The position numbers and the translations under genes were made by a program. Of a stretch of DNA of 64,000 nt, positions 15,983 through 24,068 are shown in pieces. Each line of letters starts with the position of its first letter. Position 1 is the stretch's first letter. This DNA is from Saccharothrix sp. ALI-22-I (GTDB taxonomy: Bacteria; Actinomycetota; Actinomycetes; Mycobacteriales; Pseudonocardiaceae). Location: positions 496,001 through 560,000 of the forward strand of contig NZ_MTQP01000069.1 of the NCBI RefSeq assembly GCF_001984175.1, given 5' to 3'. The notes beneath the pieces were generated by a model. That model was not told the origin of the DNA and searched no databases. It saw only the letters and a list, made by a program, of their open reading frames with translations.

Positions 15983-18707
15983 GCGTGACGGGGCACCAGG
16001 ACGCGCGGCGGAGGTCCAGGTCCTTGCGGTTCGGGTACTCGCCGCAGGAGGCGAGGACGGTCGGGGAGTTGCCGTCGGCTACCCGGAGCACGGCCATGAA
16101 CTTGTCGATCGGCACCTGGCCGCCGCCGAAGTCGATCACGCCGCTCTCCCCCGACAGCGCACGGCTGTCGCCGATATCGCTCATCTCCTTCCAGATGTGG
16201 CCCGCCGACACCGGAATCCCGCCCAGCTTCGTCATGGCGTGCACGTAGAGGTACAGGGCGTCGTAGGTCAACGCGGCGTGCCCGTCCAACGACACGTTCG
16301 CGTCGTCCTCGCACTCCTCCGGCATCAACGCGCGCAGCGTCTGGTTCATCTCGGTCGCCGCAGCACAGCTCTGGGCGCCGACCGCGAAGGACACGTAGTC
16401 GAACGGGATCTCCGGGTGCTGGCCGCGCAGGTTGTTGTCGGCGGCGTAACGCGCGATGTCGTCGCCGGCGATCAGCGCGGGCGGGCGGTTGCGGCAGCCC
16501 GCGCTGAGCCCGTCCCGCAGCTTGCCGAAGTCCGCCGGTCTGCCCGCGAAGAACACCACCTCCTCGTCGGCCACCCCGCACAGCCGCTGTCCGAGCTGCC
16601 GGGCGTCGGCGTCCTGCCCGGCGGTCACCGGCCGGTACGGCTCCTCGCGCACCCGCAAGCCGACCTCGCCGAACCGCTGCGCCACGTCGGCACGCAGGTT
16701 GTCCGCGTAGGAGTCCGCCTCGTCGCTGGAGTGCACGATCACCACGCCCCGCTTGTCCGGGTACGCCGCCCGCACGTGCCCCGCCGCGACCTGCGCCTGC
16801 CGGTCGTTGTTCGGCGAGACCTGGAAGTACATCCGGGACGCCTCCGGCATCGCGTCGTCCGACAGCGTCGCGGCGACCACGGGCAGGCCGACGTCACCCA
16901 GAGCGGCGATCGTGTCGCGGGTCGGTTTGCTGCTCAACGCCATGCCGAGCACGCCGATGACGCTCTTGTCCCGCTCCGCCAGCGATTTCAGCTTCTCCGC
17001 CGCCAGCTCGCCGTGCTGCATCGCCGAACCCGCGTTGCTCAGCAGCACCCGGATCAGCGGCTCGTCGGAGTCGGTGCGTTCGAGCAGCCGTGCCTGTCGG
17101 GCCGCCAAGCCGACCAGCCGGGCGGTGTTGCTGGCCAGGGCGTCACGGGCGGCGCCCATCGCCGACAGGTAGACGACCGTCGCGTAAGGGCGGTCGGGGT
17201 TGCTCTCGTGCGCTTCCAGGACCCGCTGGTTCTGGCTGACGATCAGTTGCTGGACCCTGTTGAACCGCGTGAGGTTCTCGGCGTCGGCCGGGCCGAACAG
17301 CGGCAGGTGGCCGGTGGTGACGCCCACGCAGTCGTCGCCGATCCGCTGCAAGGTGTGCGCGTCGGGGTTGTCGCGGTCCAGGCCGCAGTGCTCGTACCGC
17401 CACAGCTCGTCCGCGGCGACGATCCCGCGCACCTGCCGGTAGCCGAGCGTCGCCACCAGACCGATCAGCAGCAGGAAGACGATCACGAGTACCGACGTGC
17501 GCGACCAGATCGGCGCCGGGCGCACGGACAGCGTGGCCGTGGGCGGCACCTCGCCCCGGTCGACGGTCAGGGCGGGCACCTTCAGCGGCAGGAACCAGGC
17601 GGTGGGACGGCGGGCGCGGCTGTCCGTGGCGAGCTTGCGCGCCCACGTCTCGTAGGCGTGGCTCGCCTGGCTCACCGGCGCCGGTTCGCGTTCGGCGGTG
17701 GTCTCCGCGTCCGGTGGCACCTTGGCCGACCCGCTGATGATCACCAGCGGGTCGAACGCGCCGGTGTCGTTGCGCACGTCGTTGATGATCTTCAGCACGG
17801 CGTAGCCGCCGTTGTCGCGGCGGATGCCGTCCAGCAGGACCACCGGGTACACGGTGCGGCGGGCCGACCGGATGCGCCACCACGACCGGCGGTAGGCCCG
17901 GCGCACGTCCTCCAGGAACGCGTTGACCAGCAGCTTCGCCAACTGGCCGGTGTCCTCGCGCGGCTCGGCGCTCTGGCCGGGCACCAGCGCCGAGGTCAGC
18001 CGCTCGGCGAAGCCGATGAACGTGCCCGGGTCGTGCGGGGCGAGGTACGGCTGGCGCAGCAGCCACCGGTACTCGCTGCCCGGCACCACCCCACGCAGCT
18101 TGGCCCGGAACAGGAACGACGGCACGAGCCGCACCACCAGCCGCACCCACCACGGCGCGGTCTCGGTGGCGTCGTCCAGCACTTCCCTGGGTAACAGGTC
18201 GTCGCCGCTGCGCCGGAGCAGGTCACGTTCCCGCAGCCGGGTCAGCAGGGTCGCGGCCGATTCCGGGTCGGCGCCGTCCAGCCGCTGGTTCATCAGCCAG
18301 TAGACGAGTTCGAAGCGCCGGAACTCGTGCCGCCCGTAACGGCCGTTGACGCCGGCGGACAGCTCGCGGGCGATCCGAACCAGCACGGAGCCGACGGCGT
18401 CCAGCGTGGCCGGCTCGGACGTCGGCACGCCGGGGCTCGGGTCGGGGAAGCGGTGGTAGGCGTGCGGCACGCGGCCGGGGTGCGCGCCGCGCAGGTGCGC
18501 TTGAAGCGCCTGGAGCAGACCGGCGGCCGCCGTGCCGCGGACCAGACAGACCAACGGGATACCCCGATCGCCACCCGCCCGCGCACCCGCACGGCGGCCG
18601 GGTAACTCGCCGAACCGCGGCCGCTCGGTGAGCTCCTGCAGCAGCTTCACCAGCTCGTCCACCACTTCGACGGACGAGAACCGTTCCCCTGCACCGTTTT
18701 CGGCCAC
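15975..18707 (-). CDS. membrane protein with cytosolic N-terminus and ABC-type periplasmic-binding domain
   Basis: 910 residues. The GTG at 18707 is preceded by GAGGAG with 6 bases spacing, which decides the start. The N-terminal 390 residues are soluble and NTPase-like in layout (IPLVCLVRGTAAAGLLQALQ near 55, VYPVVLLDGIRRDNGG near 280) but show no intact Walker A. One helix (about 395-418, SVLVIVFLLLIGLVATLG) precedes a Leu/Ile/Val-type binding-protein domain (about 500-905: SVIGVLGMALSSKPTRDTIA, FQVSPNNDRQAQVAAGHVRA, FDYVSFAVG). Such one-pass proteins are known in actinomycetes and could sense a ligand outside. Function unknown; the neighbouring nSTAND pair suggests a signalling or defence role (inference). 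Confidence 0.75.
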   Translation of the reverse strand: MAENGAGERFSSVEVVDELVKLLQELTERPRFGELPGRRAGARAGGDRGIPLVCLVRGTAAAGLLQALQAHLRGAHPGRVPHAYHRFPDPSPGVPTSEPATLDAVGSVLVRIARELSAGVNGRYGRHEFRRFELVYWLMNQRLDGADPESAATLLTRLRERDLLRRSGDDLLPREVLDDATETAPWWVRLVVRLVPSFLFRAKLRGVVPGSEYRWLLRQPYLAPHDPGTFIGFAERLTSALVPGQSAEPREDTGQLAKLLVNAFLEDVRRAYRRSWWRIRSARRTVYPVVLLDGIRRDNGGYAVLKIINDVRNDTGAFDPLVIISGSAKVPPDAETTAEREPAPVSQASHAYETWARKLATDSRARRPTAWFLPLKVPALTVDRGEVPPTATLSVRPAPIWSRTSVLVIVFLLLIGLVATLGYRQVRGIVAADELWRYEHCGLDRDNPDAHTLQRIGDDCVGVTTGHLPLFGPADAENLTRFNRVQQLIVSQNQRVLEAHESNPDRPYATVVYLSAMGAARDALASNTARLVGLAARQARLLERTDSDEPLIRVLLSNAGSAMQHGELAAEKLKSLAERDKSVIGVLGMALSSKPTRDTIAALGDVGLPVVAATLSDDAMPEASRMYFQVSPNNDRQAQVAAGHVRAAYPDKRGVVIVHSSDEADSYADNLRADVAQRFGEVGLRVREEPYRPVTAGQDADARQLGQRLCGVADEEVVFFAGRPADFGKLRDGLSAGCRNRPPALIAGDDIARYAADNNLRGQHPEIPFDYVSFAVGAQSCAAATEMNQTLRALMPEECEDDANVSLDGHAALTYDALYLYVHAMTKLGGIPVSAGHIWKEMSDIGDSRALSGESGVIDFGGGQVPIDKFMAVLRVADGNSPTVLASCGEYPNRKDLDLRRASWCPVTPR

Positions 18708-19231
18708 CGGACTCCTCGCGCGGACCAGCCTCGTCCCACCCTCGCCGGCGTGACGCAGGACCTTCGACTGTAACGGTCCGGACGACCGGAACCGGGCGAT
18801 TCCGGCACTATTCGCCCACGTCACCGCACTCCTGCGACTTCCCGGCACGCCGACAGGGCCGTCAAGAAGGGGAGATCGACGGCGCGGTACCGGGATGGCG
18901 CGGGCCGGTGGACGGGACGCGGAGGTAACGGTGAGTCCGGCGTTCGCGCCCGTTGACGACCGGCCCGTACCCACGCCCGTTACCCTTCTGACACATGGGT
19001 GCGCTCCCAGACACAGTCTGTAGTCAATGTGACGAGCAAACGTGACTAGCGTCACCGATAGGGCAGGATTTCTTGCCACCTCAAATCACCAACGGTTACG
19101 TTCCTGGCCGCAGATCACGGTTCCATCACCGAACGGACACGGGCCCGATACCCCTACAACCGGCCCTTGACCACCTGGATCCCCCGCCAGGCCCCGGTGA
19201 CGGAGTTCCCCGACCGCAGGAGGCTGCACCC
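18708..19231. other. divergent intergenic region and long leader
   Basis: These 524 bases separate two divergent genes. The right part (about 18990-19231) probably holds a long 5' leader of the transglycosylase gene. GTGAC and GTCAC pair around 19034-19050. I looked for the c-di-AMP (ydaO) riboswitch that often precedes cell-wall hydrolases in actinobacteria and could not match its conserved core. A strong ribosome site AGGAGG is at 19218-19223. Confidence 0.4.
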
Positions 19232-20062
19232 TTGGCTCGGCATGCTCGACAAAAGAACGCCAGTGAACAGACGACCGTATTCATGCTGCCCGTCCCCCCA
19301 CCGCCGCCACCCGGCTACCAGGGCGCGCACCGGGTAGAGGCAGAGCGGGTGCTCCCGCGACGTATCGCCAGTGTGGCGGTGGCCGTAGGCATCGCGTCCG
19401 GCGCCGGTGCGGGCGCCCACGCCATGAGTGGGACGTTCAGCCCCGTGGCAGGTGGCCTGGATCTCGGCGGTGTGCCCGACAACACAGTCCAGACCGGCAA
19501 GGCCGACACCGCGAACGCGATCAACCTCGGCTCGGAGACCGTCCGCATCATCCGCCAAGAGCAACAGGCCGCGATGCAGACGTTCAACCAGGTCAGCGGC
19601 GTGGCGACGAACGACTACGCGGCGCGCAAGGCCGCCGAGGAGAAGGCGGCCGAGGACGCGCGGAAGGCGCAGGAGGCCGCTGACGCGGGCAAGTCCCCGA
19701 AGCAGCGGCAGGTCGAGGGCTGGATCCGGGAGGCCATCAAGATCATGGCCGCCAACGGCACCCCGGTCTCCGAGGCCAATGTGGCCGACATCTACACAAT
19801 CATCATCAAGGAGTCCAACGGCAACCCGAACGCCATCAACACCTGGGACTCCAACGCCGTCAAGGGCACGCCGTCCAAGGGCCTGATGCAGTGCATCGAC
19901 CCGACGTTCCAGGCCCACAAGCTGCCCGGCCACAACGACATCTACAACCCGGTCGACAACATCATCTGCGGCGTCCGCTACACCTTCTCCCGCTACGGCA
20001 GCTTCGAGCGCCACCCCGGCCTGGCCGGAATCAGGCGGGGCACGGGTTACGTCGGGTACTGA
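19232..20062 (+). CDS. secreted lytic transglycosylase-like protein (SLT domain)
   Basis: 276 residues. The TTG at 19232 is chosen because AGGAGG lies 8 bases upstream; it gives the N-terminus MARHARQKNASEQTTVF. A Pro-rich stretch and a hydrophobic segment (SVAVAVGIASGAGAGAHA, about 50-68) anchor or export it. A charged coiled-coil-like stretch (AARKAAEEKAAEDARKAQEA) leads to the SLT domain (about 160-276): IIKESNGNPNAIN with the likely catalytic Glu, TPSKGLMQCIDPTFQ and NPVDNIICGVRYTFSRYGSF. It would cleave peptidoglycan glycan strands. A 4-base gap links it to the FGE-like gene. Confidence 0.85.
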   Translation: MARHARQKNASEQTTVFMLPVPPPPPPGYQGAHRVEAERVLPRRIASVAVAVGIASGAGAGAHAMSGTFSPVAGGLDLGGVPDNTVQTGKADTANAINLGSETVRIIRQEQQAAMQTFNQVSGVATNDYAARKAAEEKAAEDARKAQEAADAGKSPKQRQVEGWIREAIKIMAANGTPVSEANVADIYTIIIKESNGNPNAINTWDSNAVKGTPSKGLMQCIDPTFQAHKLPGHNDIYNPVDNIICGVRYTFSRYGSFERHPGLAGIRRGTGYVGY

Positions 20063-20066
20063 ACGG

Positions 20067-20711
20067 ATGATCACCGTCCCCTCAGGGCGGGTGACCGTCT
20101 CGCACCGCGGCGCGCGGCGCAGCTGGTCTGTCGACGTCGCGCCGTACGAACTCGCGGCGTCTCCGGTCACCCAGGCGCAGTACGCCGAGATCACCGGACA
20201 ACGGCCGAGCACCGCGCACGGCGACCGATTACCCGTCGAGGGCGTCTCGTGGTTCGACGCGCTCCGGTTCTGCAACACCCTGTCGCGGCTTGAAGGCTTG
20301 GCGCCCGCGTACCGGATCGATGCCGACGACGTCGAGTGGGGCACCTCCGCCGACGGCTACCGGCTGCCGACCGAGGCCGAATGGGAACACGCCTGCCGCG
20401 CCGGCACGATCGACGCGCGCTACGGGCCGCTGGACGACATCGCGTGGTACCGCGGCAACTCGGACGAGCGAGTCCACGAGGTGGGCGGCAAGCAGCCCAA
20501 CGCGTGGGGCCTGCACGACATGCTCGGCAATGTCTGGGAATGGTGCTGGGACATGCACGACGTCGAGGTCAAGGGCATCTACCGGGTCCTGCGCGGCGGC
20601 GGCTGGTTCGACGAGCACTGGAGCTGCCGAGCCTCGGTACGCCGCCGAAGCCACCCGACGTTCCGGATCGACGACGTCGGCTTCCGCATCGCCCGCTCCC
20701 CCTCGCCCTGA
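20067..20711 (+). CDS. FGE-sulfatase-like (SUMF1) domain protein, short form
   Basis: 214 residues with the family pattern: VSWFDALRFCNTLSRLEG (about 58-75), YRLPTEAEWEHACRAG (about 99-114), GLHDMLGNVWEWCWDMHD (about 149-166), VLRGGGWFDEHWSCRASVRR (about 175-194) and FRIDDVGFRIAR. There is no signal peptide. True formylglycine-generating enzymes carry an active-site Cys pair; here only CRA and NVWEWCW cysteines are seen, so oxidase activity is doubtful. Domains of this fold also act as C-type-lectin-like or effector modules in NTPase-based conflict systems, which would suit the neighbours. It probably shares a transcript with the transglycosylase. Confidence 0.8.
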   Translation: MITVPSGRVTVSHRGARRSWSVDVAPYELAASPVTQAQYAEITGQRPSTAHGDRLPVEGVSWFDALRFCNTLSRLEGLAPAYRIDADDVEWGTSADGYRLPTEAEWEHACRAGTIDARYGPLDDIAWYRGNSDERVHEVGGKQPNAWGLHDMLGNVWEWCWDMHDVEVKGIYRVLRGGGWFDEHWSCRASVRRRSHPTFRIDDVGFRIARSPSP

Positions 20712-20729
20712 CGGGCCGGCGCGCCGGCA

Positions 20730-20761
20730 CACTGATGCACTGATGCACTGATGCACTGATG
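20730..20761. repeat. 8-bp tandem repeat, four copies
   Basis: CACTGATG is repeated four times exactly. It follows the FGE-like gene by 18 bases. Like the array at 15937 it has an 8-bp period and sits at a gene end in the same cluster, but the unit sequence is different. Confidence 0.9.
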
Positions 20762-20818
20762 CGCTTCCGGCTGCGCCGTCCTGCGCTGAATGTCGGACCT
20801 CGCCAGTAAAATGAGAAC

Positions 20819-20842
20819 AGGGGTCCCCTGGCGGGGACCCCT
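20819..20842. terminator. bidirectional hairpin, copy A of a dispersed palindromic repeat
   Basis: AGGGGTCCCC and GGGGACCCCT form a perfect 10-bp stem around a TGGC loop, between the convergent FGE-like and BNR genes. GCGAAGC follows directly. The same stem, loop and GCGAAGC tail recur inside lutC at 44757, so this is a dispersed element used here as a terminator. Confidence 0.75.
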
Positions 20843-20892
20843 GCGAAGCATCCGCGAACGGACTGGTCGGCTCGACGAGGCCAGCGCAGCCG

Positions 20893-22290
20893 TCAGCCGA
20901 GGCGGAGGTCGGCTACCCGGATCGGTGACGGTGTGGTGCCGGTGGAGCGCTGTTGGTACTGGAACGACAGGACGCCGTCCACCGCCAATCTCGACGCGTC
21001 GACGTTGACCTCGCCGAACGCGTTCATCGACGGCTGGTCGAAGACCAGGGTCCAGTCCGTCCAGCCGCTGGCCTTGCTCGCCGACACGATCCGGCCGCGC
21101 GGCATCACCAGGTAGGCGTTGTCGGAGCGGTCGAAGACGAGCTTGGTGCGCTGGGTGCTGCCGGGCGGCACGGGGACCTCTCGTTTGGTCCAGGTGCCGT
21201 TCGAGTTCCGCACGACGTGGAACGTGCGGCCGTTCTGCGTCCGCTGCTGCGCGTAGTTCGTGACGCACTGCCCGAACCGGCCCGGCACGTAGCTGATCAC
21301 CACGTGCGGTGTGCCGGTGGAGTCCGCGCCCTGCGCCTCCTGGTTCATCAGACCGTGGTTCGGGTCCAGCGGGTCGGCGACCAGGCCCGGTGAGCTGATC
21401 GACACCCGCGTGCCACCGGTGGTGCCCACGACCGTGCCCGCACCGTTGCGCCAGGTCCGGCCCCGGTCGTCGCTGTAGACGTAACCGGTTTCGTGGTTGG
21501 TCAGGCCACCGGAGTTGCACAGCACACCCGTGTTGCCCTCACGCCACGTGAACGCCGCGTGCAGCCGACCGCGCCGGTCGTAGGTGAGGCCGTGCAGGTA
21601 CATGTTGCGGGTCGTGGACACGACACCGTTCGGCCCCGTGTAGTTGCCGGTCGCCGACGACCACACGCCCAACCGCCGCCACGTCCCGCCTGTGTACTCG
21701 GCCAACTCGTTCACGCCGTTGCCCGACCCACCGGTCCGGTAGCTGAACTGCAAGGCGCCTTCCGGCGTGACGACGAACTGCGGGTACGTCATGTTGCCCA
21801 GCTCGACGCCACCCAGGGTCCGCTGCACGGAACCGAAGACCGACGACGTCCACCGGTGCGAACCGGGCTGCGACGCCAGCCCCGCGACGGACTTCGAGTA
21901 GTACAGCCGCGTGTTGTGCGTGTCCATCGCGACGTGCAGGGTGCCGTCCTGCGGCGAGATCCCGATCGAGATCACGTTGTGCGAGTCGTTGGTGCTCAGC
22001 TGGTGCGGCAGCACGACCTTCTCCCAGTTGCCGCCCAACGCCCGCCGCGCGACCACGACGTTGCGGCTGGACGTGTACCAGGCCGCGTACTGGTGGCCGT
22101 TGTAGGTGACCAGCGCGTCCTGGAACGCGTTGTTGTTGACCAGCCCGTCGTACGACACGAAGTACAGCGCCGACTGGTCGAGCACCGTGTCCGACAGCAG
22201 GGTGACACCCGGCCCGGCGTGCGCGACGCCGGGCTGGATCAGGGACGCGGCCAGCACGACGGCCGCCGCGAGCGAAGCGCTCCTTCTCAC
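20893..22290 (-). CDS. secreted BNR-repeat protein (BNR_4 family)
   Basis: 465 residues with a Sec signal peptide (RRSASLAAAVVLAASLIQPG, cleaved near AHAGP). The rest is a predicted beta-propeller with family motifs LVTYNGHQYAAWYTSSRNVV, NDSHNVISIGISPQDGTLHV, HNTRLYYSKS, GNMTYPQFVVTPEGALQFSY and YLHGLTYDRRGRLHAAFTWR. BNR_4 proteins are usually extracellular polysaccharide-active enzymes or binding proteins; the exact substrate is not readable. It follows the GH30 gene by 4 bases, so the two form an operon for a plant or fungal polysaccharide. Confidence 0.85.
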   Translation of the reverse strand: MRRSASLAAAVVLAASLIQPGVAHAGPGVTLLSDTVLDQSALYFVSYDGLVNNNAFQDALVTYNGHQYAAWYTSSRNVVVARRALGGNWEKVVLPHQLSTNDSHNVISIGISPQDGTLHVAMDTHNTRLYYSKSVAGLASQPGSHRWTSSVFGSVQRTLGGVELGNMTYPQFVVTPEGALQFSYRTGGSGNGVNELAEYTGGTWRRLGVWSSATGNYTGPNGVVSTTRNMYLHGLTYDRRGRLHAAFTWREGNTGVLCNSGGLTNHETGYVYSDDRGRTWRNGAGTVVGTTGGTRVSISSPGLVADPLDPNHGLMNQEAQGADSTGTPHVVISYVPGRFGQCVTNYAQQRTQNGRTFHVVRNSNGTWTKREVPVPPGSTQRTKLVFDRSDNAYLVMPRGRIVSASKASGWTDWTLVFDQPSMNAFGEVNVDASRLAVDGVLSFQYQQRSTGTTPSPIRVADLRLG

Positions 22291-22294
22291 CGGG

Positions 22295-23770
22295 TCACCG
22301 GACCACGCCGTCGACCTGGATGGTCTGCACCGCGCCCGCCGCGAACGGCACGCGCACGAGCTTCCCGTTCGCGCTGATGTCCGTCCGCCGCGTGTACCGG
22401 TCGCCGGAACCGGAGGTCAGCGTGGACCACCGGGTGGCCGTGCCGTTCGGCACCGTGCCGAACCGGGACAGGTCGAACGTCAGCGTCTGCGCCGCACCGT
22501 TGTTGGCGGCCACGATCACCAGACGACGCGCGGCCGAGTCGTGTGCGGCGACGGCGTAGTCGACACCGGTGTTGATGATGCGCATACCGGGCCGGATGTG
22601 CCGGGTGAACTGGGCCAGCACGTACAGCTTCGTCTCCACCGCGCCCGCTACGCCCGCGTTCCCGTCGTAACGGATGGTGCCCCAGCCGGCGGTGGGGTCC
22701 ATCACCTGCCAGTAGCACCAGGCAGTCGGCTTGAGCCAGCGGAAGTCCATCAGCAGGCAGCGGGCCGTCATCATGCCGCTGCCGTCGCTGTCGCCGTGCT
22801 CGGAGTTCCACAGGACCTTGCCCGACGCGCGGACGTCGTTGCCCAGCAGGTCGCGACGACCGCTCAGGCCCTGGTAGCCGTGCACGTTGACCTGGCGCAC
22901 CCGCCCCTTGGTGGCGGAGTCGAAGCTGTTCCAGGTGGTGCGGGCGAGGTCGTAGCTGGTCTCGTCGGAGGCGGAGATCCAGGTGCCGGTCAGGCCCTGC
23001 CGGTCCAGTTCGGTGCGCATGTGCGCCAGCACGCTGCGCTGGGTGGTGGCGTCGATGTGGCAGCCCTCTTGGGTGCCGTTGGCGTGCCAGTAGTTCGAGG
23101 ACGGTTCGTTGAACGGGTCCACGGTGCGGAAGTTGACGCCCCACTGGTCGCGGGCCCGGCGCGCGGTGACGGCCAGGTGCAGGGCGTGCTGGCGGTGGTT
23201 CCACGACTGGAGGTTGTTGTCGGCGGCGTTCGCCGCGCCGGACGGGTTGTGGTTGACGCACATCCACCACATGGGGGAGTTGGCGAACAGCTCGCTCATC
23301 GCGCCGCGCTGGGTGGCCTTGACCAGGGCGGCCCGTTGCTTGGCGTCGGCGTTCCAGTTCCACGCGGCCGAGTTCGGGTCCTCGTTGTTCCAGTCCTGCC
23401 AGAAACCCTCGATCTGCTTGAACCGCGGGATGTTCGGCGAGGCGACCATGCGTTCGCCGCCGACGGCGTTCCAGCTGGACGCACCGAGGTTGTAGCGGGC
23501 GATGTTCATGCCCAGACCGGGCAGCGAGGCGCCGTTGTAGGTCACCGTCTTGGTGGTGAAGAACAGGTCGGCGAAGTCGTCCCGATCGCCGAACACGTTG
23601 GCCCACCACGCGAGCGAGGTGCCCCAGCCTTCCCAGGCGCCCTGGTCGGCGGCCGGGTCGACGCCCACGGTCGCGTCGGCCCCTGCCACCCCCGTGCCGA
23701 ACGCGCCGCCCGCGACCGTCACGCCGGCCGCGGCGAGCAGTGCCCGGCGGCTGAATCCCGGTGAATCCAT
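22295..23770 (-). CDS. secreted glycoside hydrolase family 30 (endo-beta-1,6-galactanase-like)
   Basis: 491 residues. The ATG at 23770 is chosen because GGAG lies 6 bases upstream; a longer start at 23782 is possible. A Tat-type signal (SRRALLAAAGVTVAGGAFG) is followed by the barrel: GWGTSLAWWANVFGDRDDFA, GLGMNIARYNLGASSWNAVG, NSPMWWMCVNHNPSG, the acid/base Glu in VDPFNEPSS and the nucleophile Glu in VLWNSEHGDSDG. The C-terminal beta-domain ends VQTIQVDGVV. The pattern is close to GH30 subfamily 5 enzymes that cut beta-1,6-galactan side chains of arabinogalactan. A divergent regulator at 24069 probably controls it. Confidence 0.88.
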   Translation of the reverse strand: MDSPGFSRRALLAAAGVTVAGGAFGTGVAGADATVGVDPAADQGAWEGWGTSLAWWANVFGDRDDFADLFFTTKTVTYNGASLPGLGMNIARYNLGASSWNAVGGERMVASPNIPRFKQIEGFWQDWNNEDPNSAAWNWNADAKQRAALVKATQRGAMSELFANSPMWWMCVNHNPSGAANAADNNLQSWNHRQHALHLAVTARRARDQWGVNFRTVDPFNEPSSNYWHANGTQEGCHIDATTQRSVLAHMRTELDRQGLTGTWISASDETSYDLARTTWNSFDSATKGRVRQVNVHGYQGLSGRRDLLGNDVRASGKVLWNSEHGDSDGSGMMTARCLLMDFRWLKPTAWCYWQVMDPTAGWGTIRYDGNAGVAGAVETKLYVLAQFTRHIRPGMRIINTGVDYAVAAHDSAARRLVIVAANNGAAQTLTFDLSRFGTVPNGTATRWSTLTSGSGDRYTRRTDISANGKLVRVPFAAGAVQTIQVDGVVR

Positions 23771-23824
23771 CGAACTCTCCATACGTCAGAGGGGTGAACT
23801 CGGTGTGCTGGCCGTCGTCCAACG

Positions 23825-23967
23825 TCACGGTGACGTGGTGGCCGCCGACGGCAATGGACGGCAGCGGAGATACTCCAAATGGACTAAGCCGGGTCCGTTG
23901 CCGGACCGCTCCGGTGGCGGCGTGGTGGCCAACGCGCGCAGCACCGTGCGTCGAGAACGCAGCGTCA
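23825..23967 (-). pseudogene. possible N-terminal remnant of an exported protein
   Basis: An ATG at 23967 with AGGGGG 8 bases upstream opens MTLRSRRTVLRAL, like an export signal, but the frame breaks off at 23825. In another frame the next stretch reads IAVGGHHVTVTLDDGQHTEF, which looks like a protein C-terminal region running into the GH30 start. This again fits a start-plus-end deletion, or chance. The remaining bases up to 24068 hold the divergent promoter, including GAAAC repeats at about 24029-24056 that may be an operator. Confidence 0.3.
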
Positions 23968-24068
23968 TTGCCCATCCCCCTGCTGGAGTGATGAAGACCA
24001 CCTCAGTACGTGGCATAGTCCCCGTCAACGAAACAAACAGAAACGATCAAAGTCGATCGGAACCGAAA

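Noticed and set aside
15975..19079. Longer start for the 910-residue membrane protein
   Set aside because: The GTG at 18707 has a GAGGAG ribosome site at good spacing; upstream codons read low-complexity Arg/Pro sequence.
18980..19231. c-di-AMP (ydaO) riboswitch before the transglycosylase gene
   Set aside because: Expected from context, but I could not find the conserved core of that riboswitch.
13037..20762. Prophage or genomic island with integrase
   Set aside because: No integrase, transposase, tRNA or attachment-site duplication was seen; the cluster is inferred only from gene types.
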